From: an uncultured Oscillospiraceae bacterium
Lineage (GTDB): Bacteria; Bacillota; Clostridia; Oscillospirales; Oscillospiraceae
Assembly (NCBI GenBank): GCA_910588975.1
Contig: CAJUSE010000009.1
Location: forward strand, 1 to 64,000
Direction of reading: 5' to 3'
DNA length: 64,000 nt
The position numbers were made by a program, and so were the translations under genes. Within the stretch, counting starts at the first letter, position 1, and each line of letters opens with the position of its first letter. The notes under the pieces are model-generated. The model did not search any database, was not told the origin of the DNA, and was given only the letters and a program-made list of their open reading frames with translations. Positions 43,045 through 51,900 of the stretch are shown in pieces.

Positions 43045-43081
43045 CAAATGCCCCCACACCACCGGTGCGGGGGCATTTTCT
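43045..43081 (+). terminator. Terminator of the M20 dipeptidase (also facing the amidohydrolase)
   Basis: AATGCCCCCaCACC pairs with GGTGcGGGGGCATT (43046-43078), followed by TTC. The reverse direction has TTGTTG. Confidence 0.85.
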
Positions 43082-43095
43082 ATGCGATGGAGGGC

Positions 43096-43911
43096 TTACA
43101 GCCCCAGGCCGTAGATGCGGTTGGCGTTTTCGAAAAAGACCTTCTCCCAGTGCTCCTCGGGCACCAGGTACTGGACGAAGGAGAGGTACTCACCCAGGTT
43201 GACGATGGGCCAGTCGGTGCCGTACATAATGCTGTCCCACTTCTCCACATAGGCCAGCCAGGAGCGGAGGTTGTCGGCGTAGTGGCCCAGCCGGGTGAGG
43301 TATTCCTTCAAATCAAACCGGCCCTCCAGCAGCCCGGACAGGTCGGTGCACACGTTGGGGTTTTTCTCCACCACAGCGGCGGCAGACTCCAGGAAGGGGT
43401 TGCCGAAGTGGCACATGACGAAGCGAACCTTGGGATGGTCGGCGGCCACCTCGTCCAGCACCAGGGGGTGGGCGTATTTTAGGGAGGCGGCGGGAAAGAC
43501 GGTCTGGCCCATGTGGATGGCCACCGGCTTGTCGTAGCGCTGGGCCAGGTCATAGATGGGCTCATAGAGAGGGTCGGAGAGCCAGATGCGGTTGTAGCCG
43601 GGGTAGAGCTTGACTCCGCAGCAGCTCTCCCGCTTCAGGTTTTCCTCCACCAGCTCCACATAGTCTGCCGGGATCCCCTCCCGTGTCAGAGAGCCGTCCA
43701 GCCCCACGCAGTAGTGGAACAGGTCGCCCGGGTAGTCGTGGTAGGCCGGGTCCAGGCTGCGGTTGCCCATGACCACGCCGTGGACCATACCCAGCTGTGT
43801 GTAGACCTGGCGCAGGTGGTCAATGGAGTTCTCATGGCCCACCGAGCGGGTCCGCTGGTCGTTGCGGGGGTCAGGGGGAAAGATATGAAAATGGGCGTCG
43901 ATGATCTTCAT
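43096..43911 (-). CDS. Amidohydrolase family protein (TIM-barrel metal hydrolase)
   Basis: The 271-residue protein is a compact amidohydrolase of the COG2159 type, which includes decarboxylases and lactonases. The N-terminal metal motif is IIDAHFHIFPPDPR. Other barrel-strand positions are KPVAIHMGQT, RFVMCHFGNP and the late aspartate in IMYGTDWPIVN. The substrate is unknown. GGGAGG lies nine bases before the ATG. Upstream is an extended -10 (TGCTATAAT, 43944-43952) that overlaps the end of the conserved structured element at 43956-44085. Confidence 0.88.
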   Translation of the reverse strand: MKIIDAHFHIFPPDPRNDQRTRSVGHENSIDHLRQVYTQLGMVHGVVMGNRSLDPAYHDYPGDLFHYCVGLDGSLTREGIPADYVELVEENLKRESCCGVKLYPGYNRIWLSDPLYEPIYDLAQRYDKPVAIHMGQTVFPAASLKYAHPLVLDEVAADHPKVRFVMCHFGNPFLESAAAVVEKNPNVCTDLSGLLEGRFDLKEYLTRLGHYADNLRSWLAYVEKWDSIMYGTDWPIVNLGEYLSFVQYLVPEEHWEKVFFENANRIYGLGL

Positions 43912-43943
43912 GGCGGGGGCCTCCCTTGCAGTAACGTAGGGCT

Positions 43944-43952
43944 ATTATAGCA
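43944..43952 (-). promoter_or_regulatory. Extended -10 of the amidohydrolase
   Basis: Minus-strand TGCTATAAT, 33 bases before the start codon; no convincing -35. Confidence 0.5.
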
Positions 43953-43955
43953 CGA

Positions 43956-44073
43956 GCAAAAATGCTTGCTTGCAAGGGCATTTTTGCGAGTGTGCCAATG
44001 CCGCAGCCGGGTGCAAGCCCGGAGCGGCGACAGCCGAAAGACACACAGGGTGCGGCTTTCTGTGGCCATTATA
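43956..44073 (-). ncRNA. Structured RNA candidate with own promoter and terminator-like hairpin (copy A)
   Basis: On the minus strand an extended -10 TGCTATAAT (44068-44076) precedes a GC-rich region that can fold into two stem-loops, GCCG/CGGC and CCGGG/CCCGG within CCGC/GCGG. About 25 bases later comes GCAAAAATGC/GCATTTTTGC (43956-43987), ending in T5. The promoter and first 70 bases match copy B at 61862-61937. It is not a known riboswitch that I can recognise. Confidence 0.45.
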
Positions 44074-44116
44074 GCATAAAACGGCAGAAAATCCACGCCT
44101 TATTTATAAACAAAGA

Positions 44117-44145
44117 TTGCAAAGTGGTCGGAAAAATGATATGAT
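44117..44145 (+). promoter_or_regulatory. Sigma-A promoter of the SLH/Thr-Pro protein
   Basis: TTGCAA (44117-44122), 17-base spacer and TATGAT (44140-44145), giving a start close to 44152. Confidence 0.7.
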
Positions 44146-44152
44146 AAAGTTC

Positions 44153-44194
44153 AAAAGGGGTACCCCTTTTCCTTTCCGTATACGGAAAGGAAAA
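44153..44194. promoter_or_regulatory. Two overlapping perfect palindromes in the SLH gene leader
   Basis: AAAAGGGGTACCCCTTTT (44153-44170, 18 bases) and a 28-base palindrome centred at 44180/44181 (44167-44194, core TTTCCGTATACGGAAA) share four Ts. Both lie between the predicted transcription start and the ribosome site. Confidence 0.75.
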
Positions 44195-44229
44195 CCCCTC
44201 GGCAATGTTTTACATGGGAGGAATGCCAT

Positions 44230-45945
44230 ATGAAAAAATGCAGGATCGCCCTGGCGCTCATTTTGAGCCTGTGCCTGGGTCACTTTGCCGTCACGGCCGG
44301 GGCGGCGGGGGAGACCTTCGCTGATGTGCCCACCGACCACTGGGCCTTTTCATCCATTGCGGCCCTGGTGGAGAGAAAGGCCATTAACGGCTACCCGGAC
44401 GGGAAATTCTACCCGGAAAAGACGGTGAGCCGGGAAGAATTTGCCAAGATCATGGTGGTGGCGGCTGGGCTGAGCCCCGTCTCAGTGCAGAGCAGCTCCT
44501 ATGCCGATGTGCCCCCGGCCTATTGGGCCAACGCCTACATTGAGGCTGCCCGGCCCTATATGACCGCCTACCAGAGCATGGGCCAGCTCTATTTCTATCC
44601 CACCGCCGGCGCCCTTCGGGAGGATATTGCCGTGGCGATGGTGAAGCTCCGGGGCTATGACCCGGCAAAGGCGGATTTGAGCCTGCTCACCACCATGTTC
44701 AGCGATGTATCCTCCATTTCCGAGGTGGCCCGGCCCTACGTGGCCTTGGCGGTGGAGCATAAGATCATCACCGGCTATACCGACGGCACATTTCGGGGCC
44801 AGGGGACCATCACCCGGGCCGAGGCCGCTGCCATCCTCTGGCGGGCCTTCCAGCAGGGCAGCGGGGATAAGGTGATCCCCGGCGATATTCTGCCCACTGC
44901 CACCCCATCTCCCACGCCCACACCTACACCCACGCCCACACCTACACCTACGCCCACACCTACGCCCACGCCTACCCCCACACCCACGCCGAATCCTATG
45001 CCCGAGGTCACCCCGGAACGGTGCGTGTTGGTGATAGACAAGAGGGGTGACAAGTACCAGATCATGAGAGGAGATGACACGAAATCAGTTTGTGATATCC
45101 CCGGCTATAATTGGAATGTGGGAAATTTGCTGTTCTGTGACCAAGGGGCAGACGGGGAGCTTACCGTATTCGGCCAGGGCCAGGCCACTACGGCGGGATA
45201 CGATAAAAAGACAAAAACCTTCGGCGGGATGGCCACCGCAGAGGATTGCGTCCTGTTTGCGGAGTGCACCACTGCGGCAACGGGAAATTCAGGGGCCAAG
45301 TATAAGGCATATTTGCTTCGGGATTTAACCTCCATTCTCGCCCAGAACGCTGCCTATATCACAGATGGCAACAATCGGGTGGTGGCGGTTTACATGGACC
45401 TGAACAAACCGCCCGTTGGGTTACATACTGGAACGGTTTACGGAATCGTTACTGCCTACAATGGGGTTGTAAAAGTAGATGGAAAGACCTATTATGAATA
45501 TGACGTGGGCTGCAACGATGAGATTTATTCTATCTTTCTGGATGGTACCAAAAACAGCTTGAAAAAAGGCCAGCTGGTGTCTTTTATGGAGAGGACAGAT
45601 GGCCGCTATACCTTGGAGGACATTACGGTCTATACTGAAAAAAACATACAGGCGGCGTGGATGAGGGATTACGACGCAAGCGATAATATAATAACAATTT
45701 GCACTGCATTGACCGAATATCCAGAGGGTTACTACGAAGGAAGTCAGGCAACAACTTATGCTGTCGCTGAAAATCCCTATATTATCTATGTGAATATGTA
45801 TAATGACAAAAGCGGCGAAGAGACAGGCATTTACGCATTTGATGTGATCACGGGCTATAAAAATATTGCCTTTCTTCTGAATGAGAAAAATGAAGTCTCT
45901 GTAATTTTTGTGGAGACCTCTGGCAAATGTGACATCCTTCCCTAA
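44230..45945 (+). CDS. SLH-anchored surface protein with Thr-Pro linker
   Basis: The 571-residue exported protein has a signal peptide (about residues 1-27). Three SLH repeats follow: [39 protein letters not shown] and [19 protein letters not shown] with [12 protein letters not shown], each about 60 residues. A Thr-Pro repeat linker (about 224-256) leads to a 310-residue C-terminal domain of unknown type, rich in strands and tyrosine. The DNA of the last third is more AT-rich than the SLH part, so the C-terminal domain may be of different origin. GGGAGG precedes the ATG. Confidence 0.9.
   Translation: MKKCRIALALILSLCLGHFAVTAGAAGETFADVPTDHWAFSSIAALVERKAINGYPDGKFYPEKTVSREEFAKIMVVAAGLSPVSVQSSSYADVPPAYWANAYIEAARPYMTAYQSMGQLYFYPTAGALREDIAVAMVKLRGYDPAKADLSLLTTMFSDVSSISEVARPYVALAVEHKIITGYTDGTFRGQGTITRAEAAAILWRAFQQGSGDKVIPGDILPTATPSPTPTPTPTPTPTPTPTPTPTPTPTPTPNPMPEVTPERCVLVIDKRGDKYQIMRGDDTKSVCDIPGYNWNVGNLLFCDQGADGELTVFGQGQATTAGYDKKTKTFGGMATAEDCVLFAECTTAATGNSGAKYKAYLLRDLTSILAQNAAYITDGNNRVVAVYMDLNKPPVGLHTGTVYGIVTAYNGVVKVDGKTYYEYDVGCNDEIYSIFLDGTKNSLKKGQLVSFMERTDGRYTLEDITVYTEKNIQAAWMRDYDASDNIITICTALTEYPEGYYEGSQATTYAVAENPYIIYVNMYNDKSGEETGIYAFDVITGYKNIAFLLNEKNEVSVIFVETSGKCDILP
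44908..44998 (+). repeat. Short tandem repeat encoding the Thr-Pro linker
   Basis: CCCACACCTACA and related 6-base units repeat about 14 times. Such tracts vary in length by slippage, so linker length may differ among strains. Confidence 0.85.
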
Positions 45946-45947
45946 AT

Positions 45948-45986
45948 AAAACCGGGCTGCGAGGTATTCCCCGCAGCCCGGTTTCT
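45948..45986 (+). terminator. Terminator of the SLH/Thr-Pro gene
   Basis: A 13-bp stem, AAACCGGGCTGCG with its complement, with a 10-base loop, is followed by TTTCTT. Confidence 0.88.
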
Positions 45987-46136
45987 TGCATTCAAAGGCC
46001 CCGGTAAGGCGGTCAAAGTGGGGATGTAACTTGCCAAATTGGGCTCGCTGAGGTATAATGAGCGCAAAATAGTTAGGATAAAATCACTGCAGCAGACAGC
46101 TGCAAAGCACTGTGCAGGGAAGGAGGGATACACTGG

Positions 46137-47432
46137 ATGGACCAGCAGAAAACGCATACAGAGGCCATGCCTGCCACCCCAGGGGGTCAGCTGTCCGTCC
46201 TGTCCCTTTTTTCCGGCTGTGGCGGGATGGATCTGGGTTTTGAGGGAGACTTCGCCGTGCTCAAGGCGGGGGTCAACCCTGCCATTCACCCCGACTGGGC
46301 TGTGGAGGACCTGGGCGGAACGTGGTGCCGCCTGCCCAAGACCCGCTTTCACACCATCTTTGCAAACGACATCCGCCCCGATGCCAAAATTGCCTGGACC
46401 ACCTACTTTGGGAAGAAGGGGCTCTCCGGGGATTGCTACCGTCTGGGCAGCATTGTGGACCTGGTAAAGGGGTATCGAAGTGGAGAGCGGAGCATTTTTC
46501 CCCGGGAAGTGGATGTCATCACAGGGGGATTTCCCTGTCAGGATTTCTCGGTGGCCGGCAAGCGCCAGGGGTTCCACTCCACCAAGTCTCACCTGGGCGT
46601 GGAGCGCCAGGAGGATACCCCCAGCATTGAGAGCCGGGGGCAGCTTTATATGTGGATGCGGGAGGTCATCTCCATCGTCCAGCCCAAGGTGTTTGTTGCG
46701 GAGAACGTAAAGGGCCTTGCCAATCTGGAGGACGTGAAGGAGATCATCGAGCGGGACTTTGCTCACGCTGGCGGTGGCTATTTGGTGGTCCCCGCCAAGA
46801 TTCTTCACGCCGCCAACTACGGTGTTCCTCAGAGCCGGGAGCGGATCATTTTCTACGGCTTCCGGAGGAGTGCTCTGCGGCCGGAGGCCCTTAGGATGCT
46901 GTCCATGCCTGTCATTCCCCCGGAGTATGACCCCTACCCCGTCTGCACCCACAAATATACACCCGGGGCGATGGGGGAGGGGCTGCAGCCCTTCGTCCCG
47001 GCCCTGGCCTGTTTGGAGGATCTGCCCGAACCGCCAGAGAGCACGGATCCGGCCCAACAGGCCTATTCCAAGGCTAAGTTTGTCGGCCGGGGGCAAGGGC
47101 AAACGGAGGTAAACCTGCTGGGTGTAGGCCCCACCATTCGGTCAGAGCACCATGGAAATATCGAATATCGGCGGCTTTCGGCTGCCCACGGGGGGAAACA
47201 TGGGGAGGAGCTGGCGGCAGGATTGCCCGAGCGGCGGCTCACAGTGCGGGAGTGTGCCCGGCTCCAGACCTTCCCGGACGATTATGATTTCGTTATTTCC
47301 GGCGCCAAGCGGGGGGAGGGTCTTTCGGGCAGCAACGCCTATAAGATCATCGGCAACGCCGTCCCGCCCCTGCTGGCCTTTCACATCGCCATGCGGCTGC
47401 AGGAGAACTGGGAGAGATATTTTGGCGAATAA
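46137..47432 (+). CDS. DNA (cytosine-5) methyltransferase
   Basis: The 431-residue enzyme moves a methyl group from S-adenosylmethionine to cytosine C5. All main motifs are in order: I (VLSLFSGCGGMDLGF), IV with the catalytic Cys134 (GGFPCQDFSVAGKR), VI (FVAENVKGL), VIII (YGVPQSRERIIFYGFR), IX (LTVRECARLQTFPDDY) and X (NAYKIIGNAVPPLLA). The target-recognition region lies between about residues 260 and 350. GGAGG precedes the ATG. It is convergent with, and shares a terminator with, a protein that is probably its restriction partner. Confidence 0.95.
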   Translation: MDQQKTHTEAMPATPGGQLSVLSLFSGCGGMDLGFEGDFAVLKAGVNPAIHPDWAVEDLGGTWCRLPKTRFHTIFANDIRPDAKIAWTTYFGKKGLSGDCYRLGSIVDLVKGYRSGERSIFPREVDVITGGFPCQDFSVAGKRQGFHSTKSHLGVERQEDTPSIESRGQLYMWMREVISIVQPKVFVAENVKGLANLEDVKEIIERDFAHAGGGYLVVPAKILHAANYGVPQSRERIIFYGFRRSALRPEALRMLSMPVIPPEYDPYPVCTHKYTPGAMGEGLQPFVPALACLEDLPEPPESTDPAQQAYSKAKFVGRGQGQTEVNLLGVGPTIRSEHHGNIEYRRLSAAHGGKHGEELAAGLPERRLTVRECARLQTFPDDYDFVISGAKRGEGLSGSNAYKIIGNAVPPLLAFHIAMRLQENWERYFGE

Positions 47433-47440
47433 AAGAGATA

Positions 47441-47479
47441 CAAAAAGTCCTCATCCATAGCATGGATGAGGACTTTTTG
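47441..47479. terminator. Bidirectional terminator between methyltransferase and REase genes
   Basis: AAAAAGTCCTCATCCAT pairs with ATGGATGAGGACTTTTT (17 bp) around a 3-base loop, with T-runs in both directions. Confidence 0.92.
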
Positions 47480-48610
47480 TCAGATGGGATCGTAGAGCTC
47501 GGCCAGGGAGGTGTCTCGGCGCACATACATTTTGGCCTCGGGTGTGCCGTTGAACTGGCCGTGGGAGAAGCGGCATTCATTTCGGAATTCCAGCACCTTA
47601 TGGGTGGCTGTATTTTCAAAGGTGGAGATGATGTTCAGCTGGGAGATGGGGGCCTCATAGCGGCATTCCTTCAGCTGAATGGTCTGCCCGAAGGTGGCGG
47701 TGCTGGGCACCCGGAGGATGGTGGTCTCCTGGGCTGTGGTCTTGGCGTAATAGTACTCGAAGGGGTGGATCTGGAAGAAATGATAGAGGGAGGTGGGGTC
47801 ATAGCCGGAGCGGATTAGCTCTACCACCCGCTCCCCTGCGGCGACAGAGCAGCTCCTTTTCAGTGCTAAGTAGGTGGGGTCGTCTGCGAACTGTTTTTTG
47901 ATCCATTTGGAAAAGACCTTCTCCCGGATGCGGGAGGTGGTGTAGTCCATGTACTGGCGGTTTGTGGTGATGTGGGTGGGGACGGAGGCTTTGTCAGAGC
48001 CCTTTTTCCCAGTGTACTGCAAAATGACTCGGTCATCGTCGAGATAAGCAGAGGAGAGTTTGCCCTTCTTTTCCCGCACCCAGATTTCGTGCTTTTGCAG
48101 GTAGTCCACAAAGCATTCCCAGGTGTAGGCAAACCACCGGTCATATTCCTCCGGGGCAAAGGTGGTAAAGATATGGAGCCCCCGCTGGTAGTGGGAGCCT
48201 GTCATGTAGTTGAGCAGCTTGTAGAGCCCCATGTTTTCCAGAATAAAGCTGTTTTCTTTGAGAGAAAAGCCGTAGGCTCCAATTTTTACGTCGATGGGGT
48301 CGCCCTTCTGGGTTTGAGCACCCAGCCAGAGAATTTTATCCCCTTTGTGAAAGTGAAAGTGGGAGTTTTCCACAATGGCCCGCCCCAGGCGGCAGCCATT
48401 GTGGAGGATGTCCCGAAGCTCACCGGTATAGGTGGGGACCTCGAGGATATTTTGGGCGGTGGAGATGTTGTTGTCGATCACGCTTTGGGCCAGCTGCCAA
48501 AAGGTTTGACTATCGTACAGGTCGCTGACCTGAAAGGGGATGTCAGAGAGGAGCAGGCCAGCAGTGACGGCCACGCTTAATTCCCTGAGATGGGTCTTGA
48601 TATCGGCCAT
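47480..48610 (-). CDS. Probable type II restriction endonuclease partnered with the C5 methyltransferase
   Basis: I do not recognise the family of this 376-residue soluble protein. The best nuclease-like motif is GDPIDVKIGAYGFSLKENS: Asp107 and SLKE at residues 116-119, which fits the D-(x)n-(S/E)xK core of PD-(D/E)XK enzymes. Its position, convergent with a lone C5 methyltransferase and sharing a terminator, is the usual arrangement for a type II system. GGAGG lies six bases before the ATG. Base composition is lower in GC than the surroundings. An unrelated DNA-binding or phage-defence protein cannot be excluded. Confidence 0.7.
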   Translation of the reverse strand: MADIKTHLRELSVAVTAGLLLSDIPFQVSDLYDSQTFWQLAQSVIDNNISTAQNILEVPTYTGELRDILHNGCRLGRAIVENSHFHFHKGDKILWLGAQTQKGDPIDVKIGAYGFSLKENSFILENMGLYKLLNYMTGSHYQRGLHIFTTFAPEEYDRWFAYTWECFVDYLQKHEIWVREKKGKLSSAYLDDDRVILQYTGKKGSDKASVPTHITTNRQYMDYTTSRIREKVFSKWIKKQFADDPTYLALKRSCSVAAGERVVELIRSGYDPTSLYHFFQIHPFEYYYAKTTAQETTILRVPSTATFGQTIQLKECRYEAPISQLNIISTFENTATHKVLEFRNECRFSHGQFNGTPEAKMYVRRDTSLAELYDPI

Positions 48611-48973
48611 GGGTGTCCTCCAATCTCACCGTTGCCTGGATGGGCGGCGGTGCCATTCTATGTGCAATATAACACGGTTTTGGCAAGAAATCTATGGTCT
48701 ATTTGAAAACAAATGGGGGTGAATGGGCCGCTAACCGCTGACAATGGGCCCTTACCGCATAGAAAAGAGGAGTTTTTTCGGCCAATATTTTTGGGGTGTC
48801 ATTTCACAGCAAAAAAACGGTTACTTTTTTGAAAAAATTCTTCAAATTAAGAGAAAATTTGTAAAAAACCAGTTGCCAAAAGAAAAAGAAATTGGTATAA
48901 TTATGTCTACTCTCCCAAAAGGGATAACTGTCCGCCCCTCAAGGGCCAAGGGCAGGAAAGGAAGTTGTGTGTT
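48611..48973. other. AT-rich intergenic region with promoter for the M60 gene
   Basis: There are 363 bases without a convincing gene. The right half is AT-rich with A tracts and holds TTGCCA (48873-48878), a 17-base spacer and TATAAT (48896-48901). Nothing else is recognisable. Confidence 0.6.
48873..48901 (+). promoter_or_regulatory. Sigma-A promoter of the M60/cohesin operon
   Basis: TTGCCA (48873-48878), a 17-base spacer and TATAAT (48896-48901). The leader is about 66 bases. Confidence 0.78.
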
Positions 48974-51900
48974 ATGAGAAAAAGCGCAAAAGTAAAGTTT
49001 CTATCGGCGCTGACAGCAGTATCGATGCTGCTGCCCCTGTGCGCCCCCGCTCTGGCGGCAGAGCAGGGAAGGACTTCGGCGGTGACCGGCAGTGTGACCG
49101 CCGCCGTGCGGATCGACTACGCCCAGCGGCTGGATGAGCTGGAGCGCCGGGATGTCCGCATGGAGCTGAAGCAGGGCAATAAGAGCCTGGGCTGGGTCTC
49201 CCTCTGGAAGGAGGGGGAGGCCGCTCTGGGCAGCTATACGGCGCAAATCACCCCCAAGAATGCCGAGGGGGGTGAGCTGGGCGGCGGCCGCTGGCCGGGC
49301 TATCTGGAAGTGACCGTGGAGGGCCTGCCCCGGGGGGAATATACCCTCAACTTCGCCGGGCGGGGCTACCACGGCTATACCCAGAAGGTGACTCTGGCTG
49401 CCTACTCCCAGCACGTGGTGGTGGGTACCGGCGATGCCACCTTTACCCTGGGCGATGTGACCGGTGACGAGAAGGTGGACAGTAAGGACCGCACCGCCCT
49501 GGCCGCTGCACTGGGCTCCAACCGGGCCGAGGATCTGCGGATCTACGATTTGAGCGGTGACGGTGCCATTGACATTGTGGATCTGGCCTATGTGAACCGG
49601 CTGATGTCGGCCCAGGGCCAGGCCGTCCTGCGGGACACGGTCCTTCTGGCCCCGGCTGCCGACTTGACTGCCACCCAGCAGGAGATGGCCCAGCAGGGCA
49701 CAGTGGCAGAGGGCGATCTGCAGGGCGTACTGACCGGCGGGGAGAAGGTCACCCTGCGCTCCGCCACTGACAGCGACATCGTGCTGCCCCTCTCCCTGAA
49801 TGAAAAGGTGGAGATGGAGGAGGTGCGGATCGTCACCCCCGACGGAAACGGCGAGATCCTGGCCGGCGAGGTGGTGGTGGAGGACGAGAACGGGAACCTG
49901 ACCACCATCCCCTTTGACCACACCTTGCCCCAGGGCATCCACGCCATTGGCGAGGTCCCCGAGGGGAAGGTCATCACGGTGAACCTGGGCCGCCGGGTGC
50001 CGGTGAAGAAGGTCACCATCACCGTGACCAAGACCGAGGGCGGCTATGCCGCCGTGGAGAGCATCCAGTTCTTGAAGGACATTGTCCCCCAGGTCCCGGT
50101 GGCTGCCAACAGCATGGTGAAGGGGCTCACCGCCGTGGCCGGCAGCGAGCGTGTGGACCTGAAGTGGAACGATTTGCCCAATGTGTCGGGCTATAAGGTG
50201 CTCTACTGGCCCCAGACCAGCGCCAAGGAGGTCAAGGAGCTTCACATTGACGTGCCCCAGGCCCGGGTGAGCGGGCTGAAGAACCTGGAGACCTATGTCT
50301 TTACCGTGACTGCCACCGACGGCAGCTGGGAGGGAAAGCCCTCTGACCCCATTACTGCCACCCCCAAGCCCGCCAGCGTGCCCGACAAGGTGGACATGGT
50401 GCGGGTGACTGCCCTGGAGGGCGCTCTGGGCGTGTCCTGGAAGAAGGGCGAGTCGGCCACCTACTACGAGGTCTACTACCGTCCCGCCGGGGAGGAGCAG
50501 TGGAGCCCCGCCGGGAAGTCCATCACCCAGACAAGCACCACCATCAGCGGCCTGACCAACGGCGTGACCTATCAGCTCTACGTGGTGGCGGGCAACAGCG
50601 TGGGCAAGGGCCCCCGCTCCGACATTGCCGAGGGAACGCCCAAGGCGGTGAAGTACGAGCGGCCCGCCGGCATTCCCACCGAGGGCATTTTGGACAATTC
50701 TCTCATCAGTGATATTCGCCTGGCCGCTAAGGGCAACTATGTGGGTGACTTTGCACCCAGCTATATGATCGACAACGACTACCGCACCGCCTGGACCGCT
50801 GGAAACTGGTGGAACAACGAGCATGTGGAGGTCACCTTTACCCGTCCTGTGGACCTGAGCGCCGCCATCTGGGTGCCCCGGCTGGACGGCAGCTATCCCA
50901 CCAACCTGCGGGCTTACAGCGTGCGGGTGTGGTATGAGGGCGAGGACCCGACTGGCCCGGGCCACCTGCTGGCCCCCGACCCCCAGGCGGGGGGTGTGGA
51001 CAACGGCGGCACCGGCCGGGATGTGGACACCTGGCCCGCCCTTCGTGGCAACTGCGCTGTGACCAACTTCGCCGTTCTGCCCTTTGGCCCGGCGGAGAAG
51101 ATCACAAAGATCAGCCTGGCGGTGGAGCAGCGGAACTACCTCACCGTCAGCCTTTCCGAGCTGATGTTTTTGGAGTATGACCCGGCCAAGTGCCTGCCTG
51201 GGGAGATCGAGGCCCTCTTTGCCAACAGTCTGAAGACAGAGCTGGTTTCCGGGGTGACCCAGGAGCGCATTGACGCTTTGAAGGAGCGGCTGAACGGGGA
51301 CGAGCGCAACTACTACCTGGAGCTGGAGACCATGGCCGATGAGCTGGCTCTGGCCCAGGAGCTGCTGGAGAAGGGGACCACCTCCGGCCTGATCAAAACC
51401 GGGGTGGAGTCCCGCTCCACCGCAGTGGACAGCGCCAAGTACAGCCAGGGCGGCAGCGCCCTGCAGCCCCTGGGTATCACCGTGGGGGCCAAGCGGGAGA
51501 TCACCGTATATGCACAGGGCATCCCCGCCGGGGAGACCCTGACCCTCTATGCCAGCCAGTTCAACGCCGAGGCCTCCCAATGGCTTCAGGAGGTGGGCAA
51601 GCTGGAGAACGGCCGCAACGTGCTGACCATTCCCAAGATCGGCAGCCGGGTGGGCAACAGCGGCGGCAGCCTCTATCTGGGCTATGCCGGCAAGGGCGGG
51701 GAGAACATTAAGCTCCACGTCCGCCGGGGAACTGTGATTCCCACTCTGGAGCTGTCCCAGTGGTACGCTATGAACGAGGCCCAGCGTAAGGAGGCCATTG
51801 GCGCCTATGTGGACGCCCTGGAGGGCTATCTGGGGAGCATCACCATCGGCAGCCCCACCACCGACTACCGCAACGTGACCGAGATCGCCACCCCTGTGGT

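Noticed and set aside
44000..44073. Cobalamin, THF or c-di-GMP riboswitch in element A
   Set aside because: None of the conserved core sequences of those classes is present.
43962..44144. A 60-residue frame running through the structured element A
   Set aside because: Its sequence is only the translation of the conserved hairpins, with no ribosome site. Conservation is better explained at RNA or DNA level.
44908..44998. CRISPR array in the tandem repeats
   Set aside because: The units are 6-12 bases, in frame and encode Thr-Pro; no spacers. No CRISPR array or cas gene was seen anywhere in the window.
48744..48977. A 77-residue frame upstream of the M60 gene
   Set aside because: It crosses the promoter of the M60 gene and overlaps its start; Lys-rich composition follows the A tracts.
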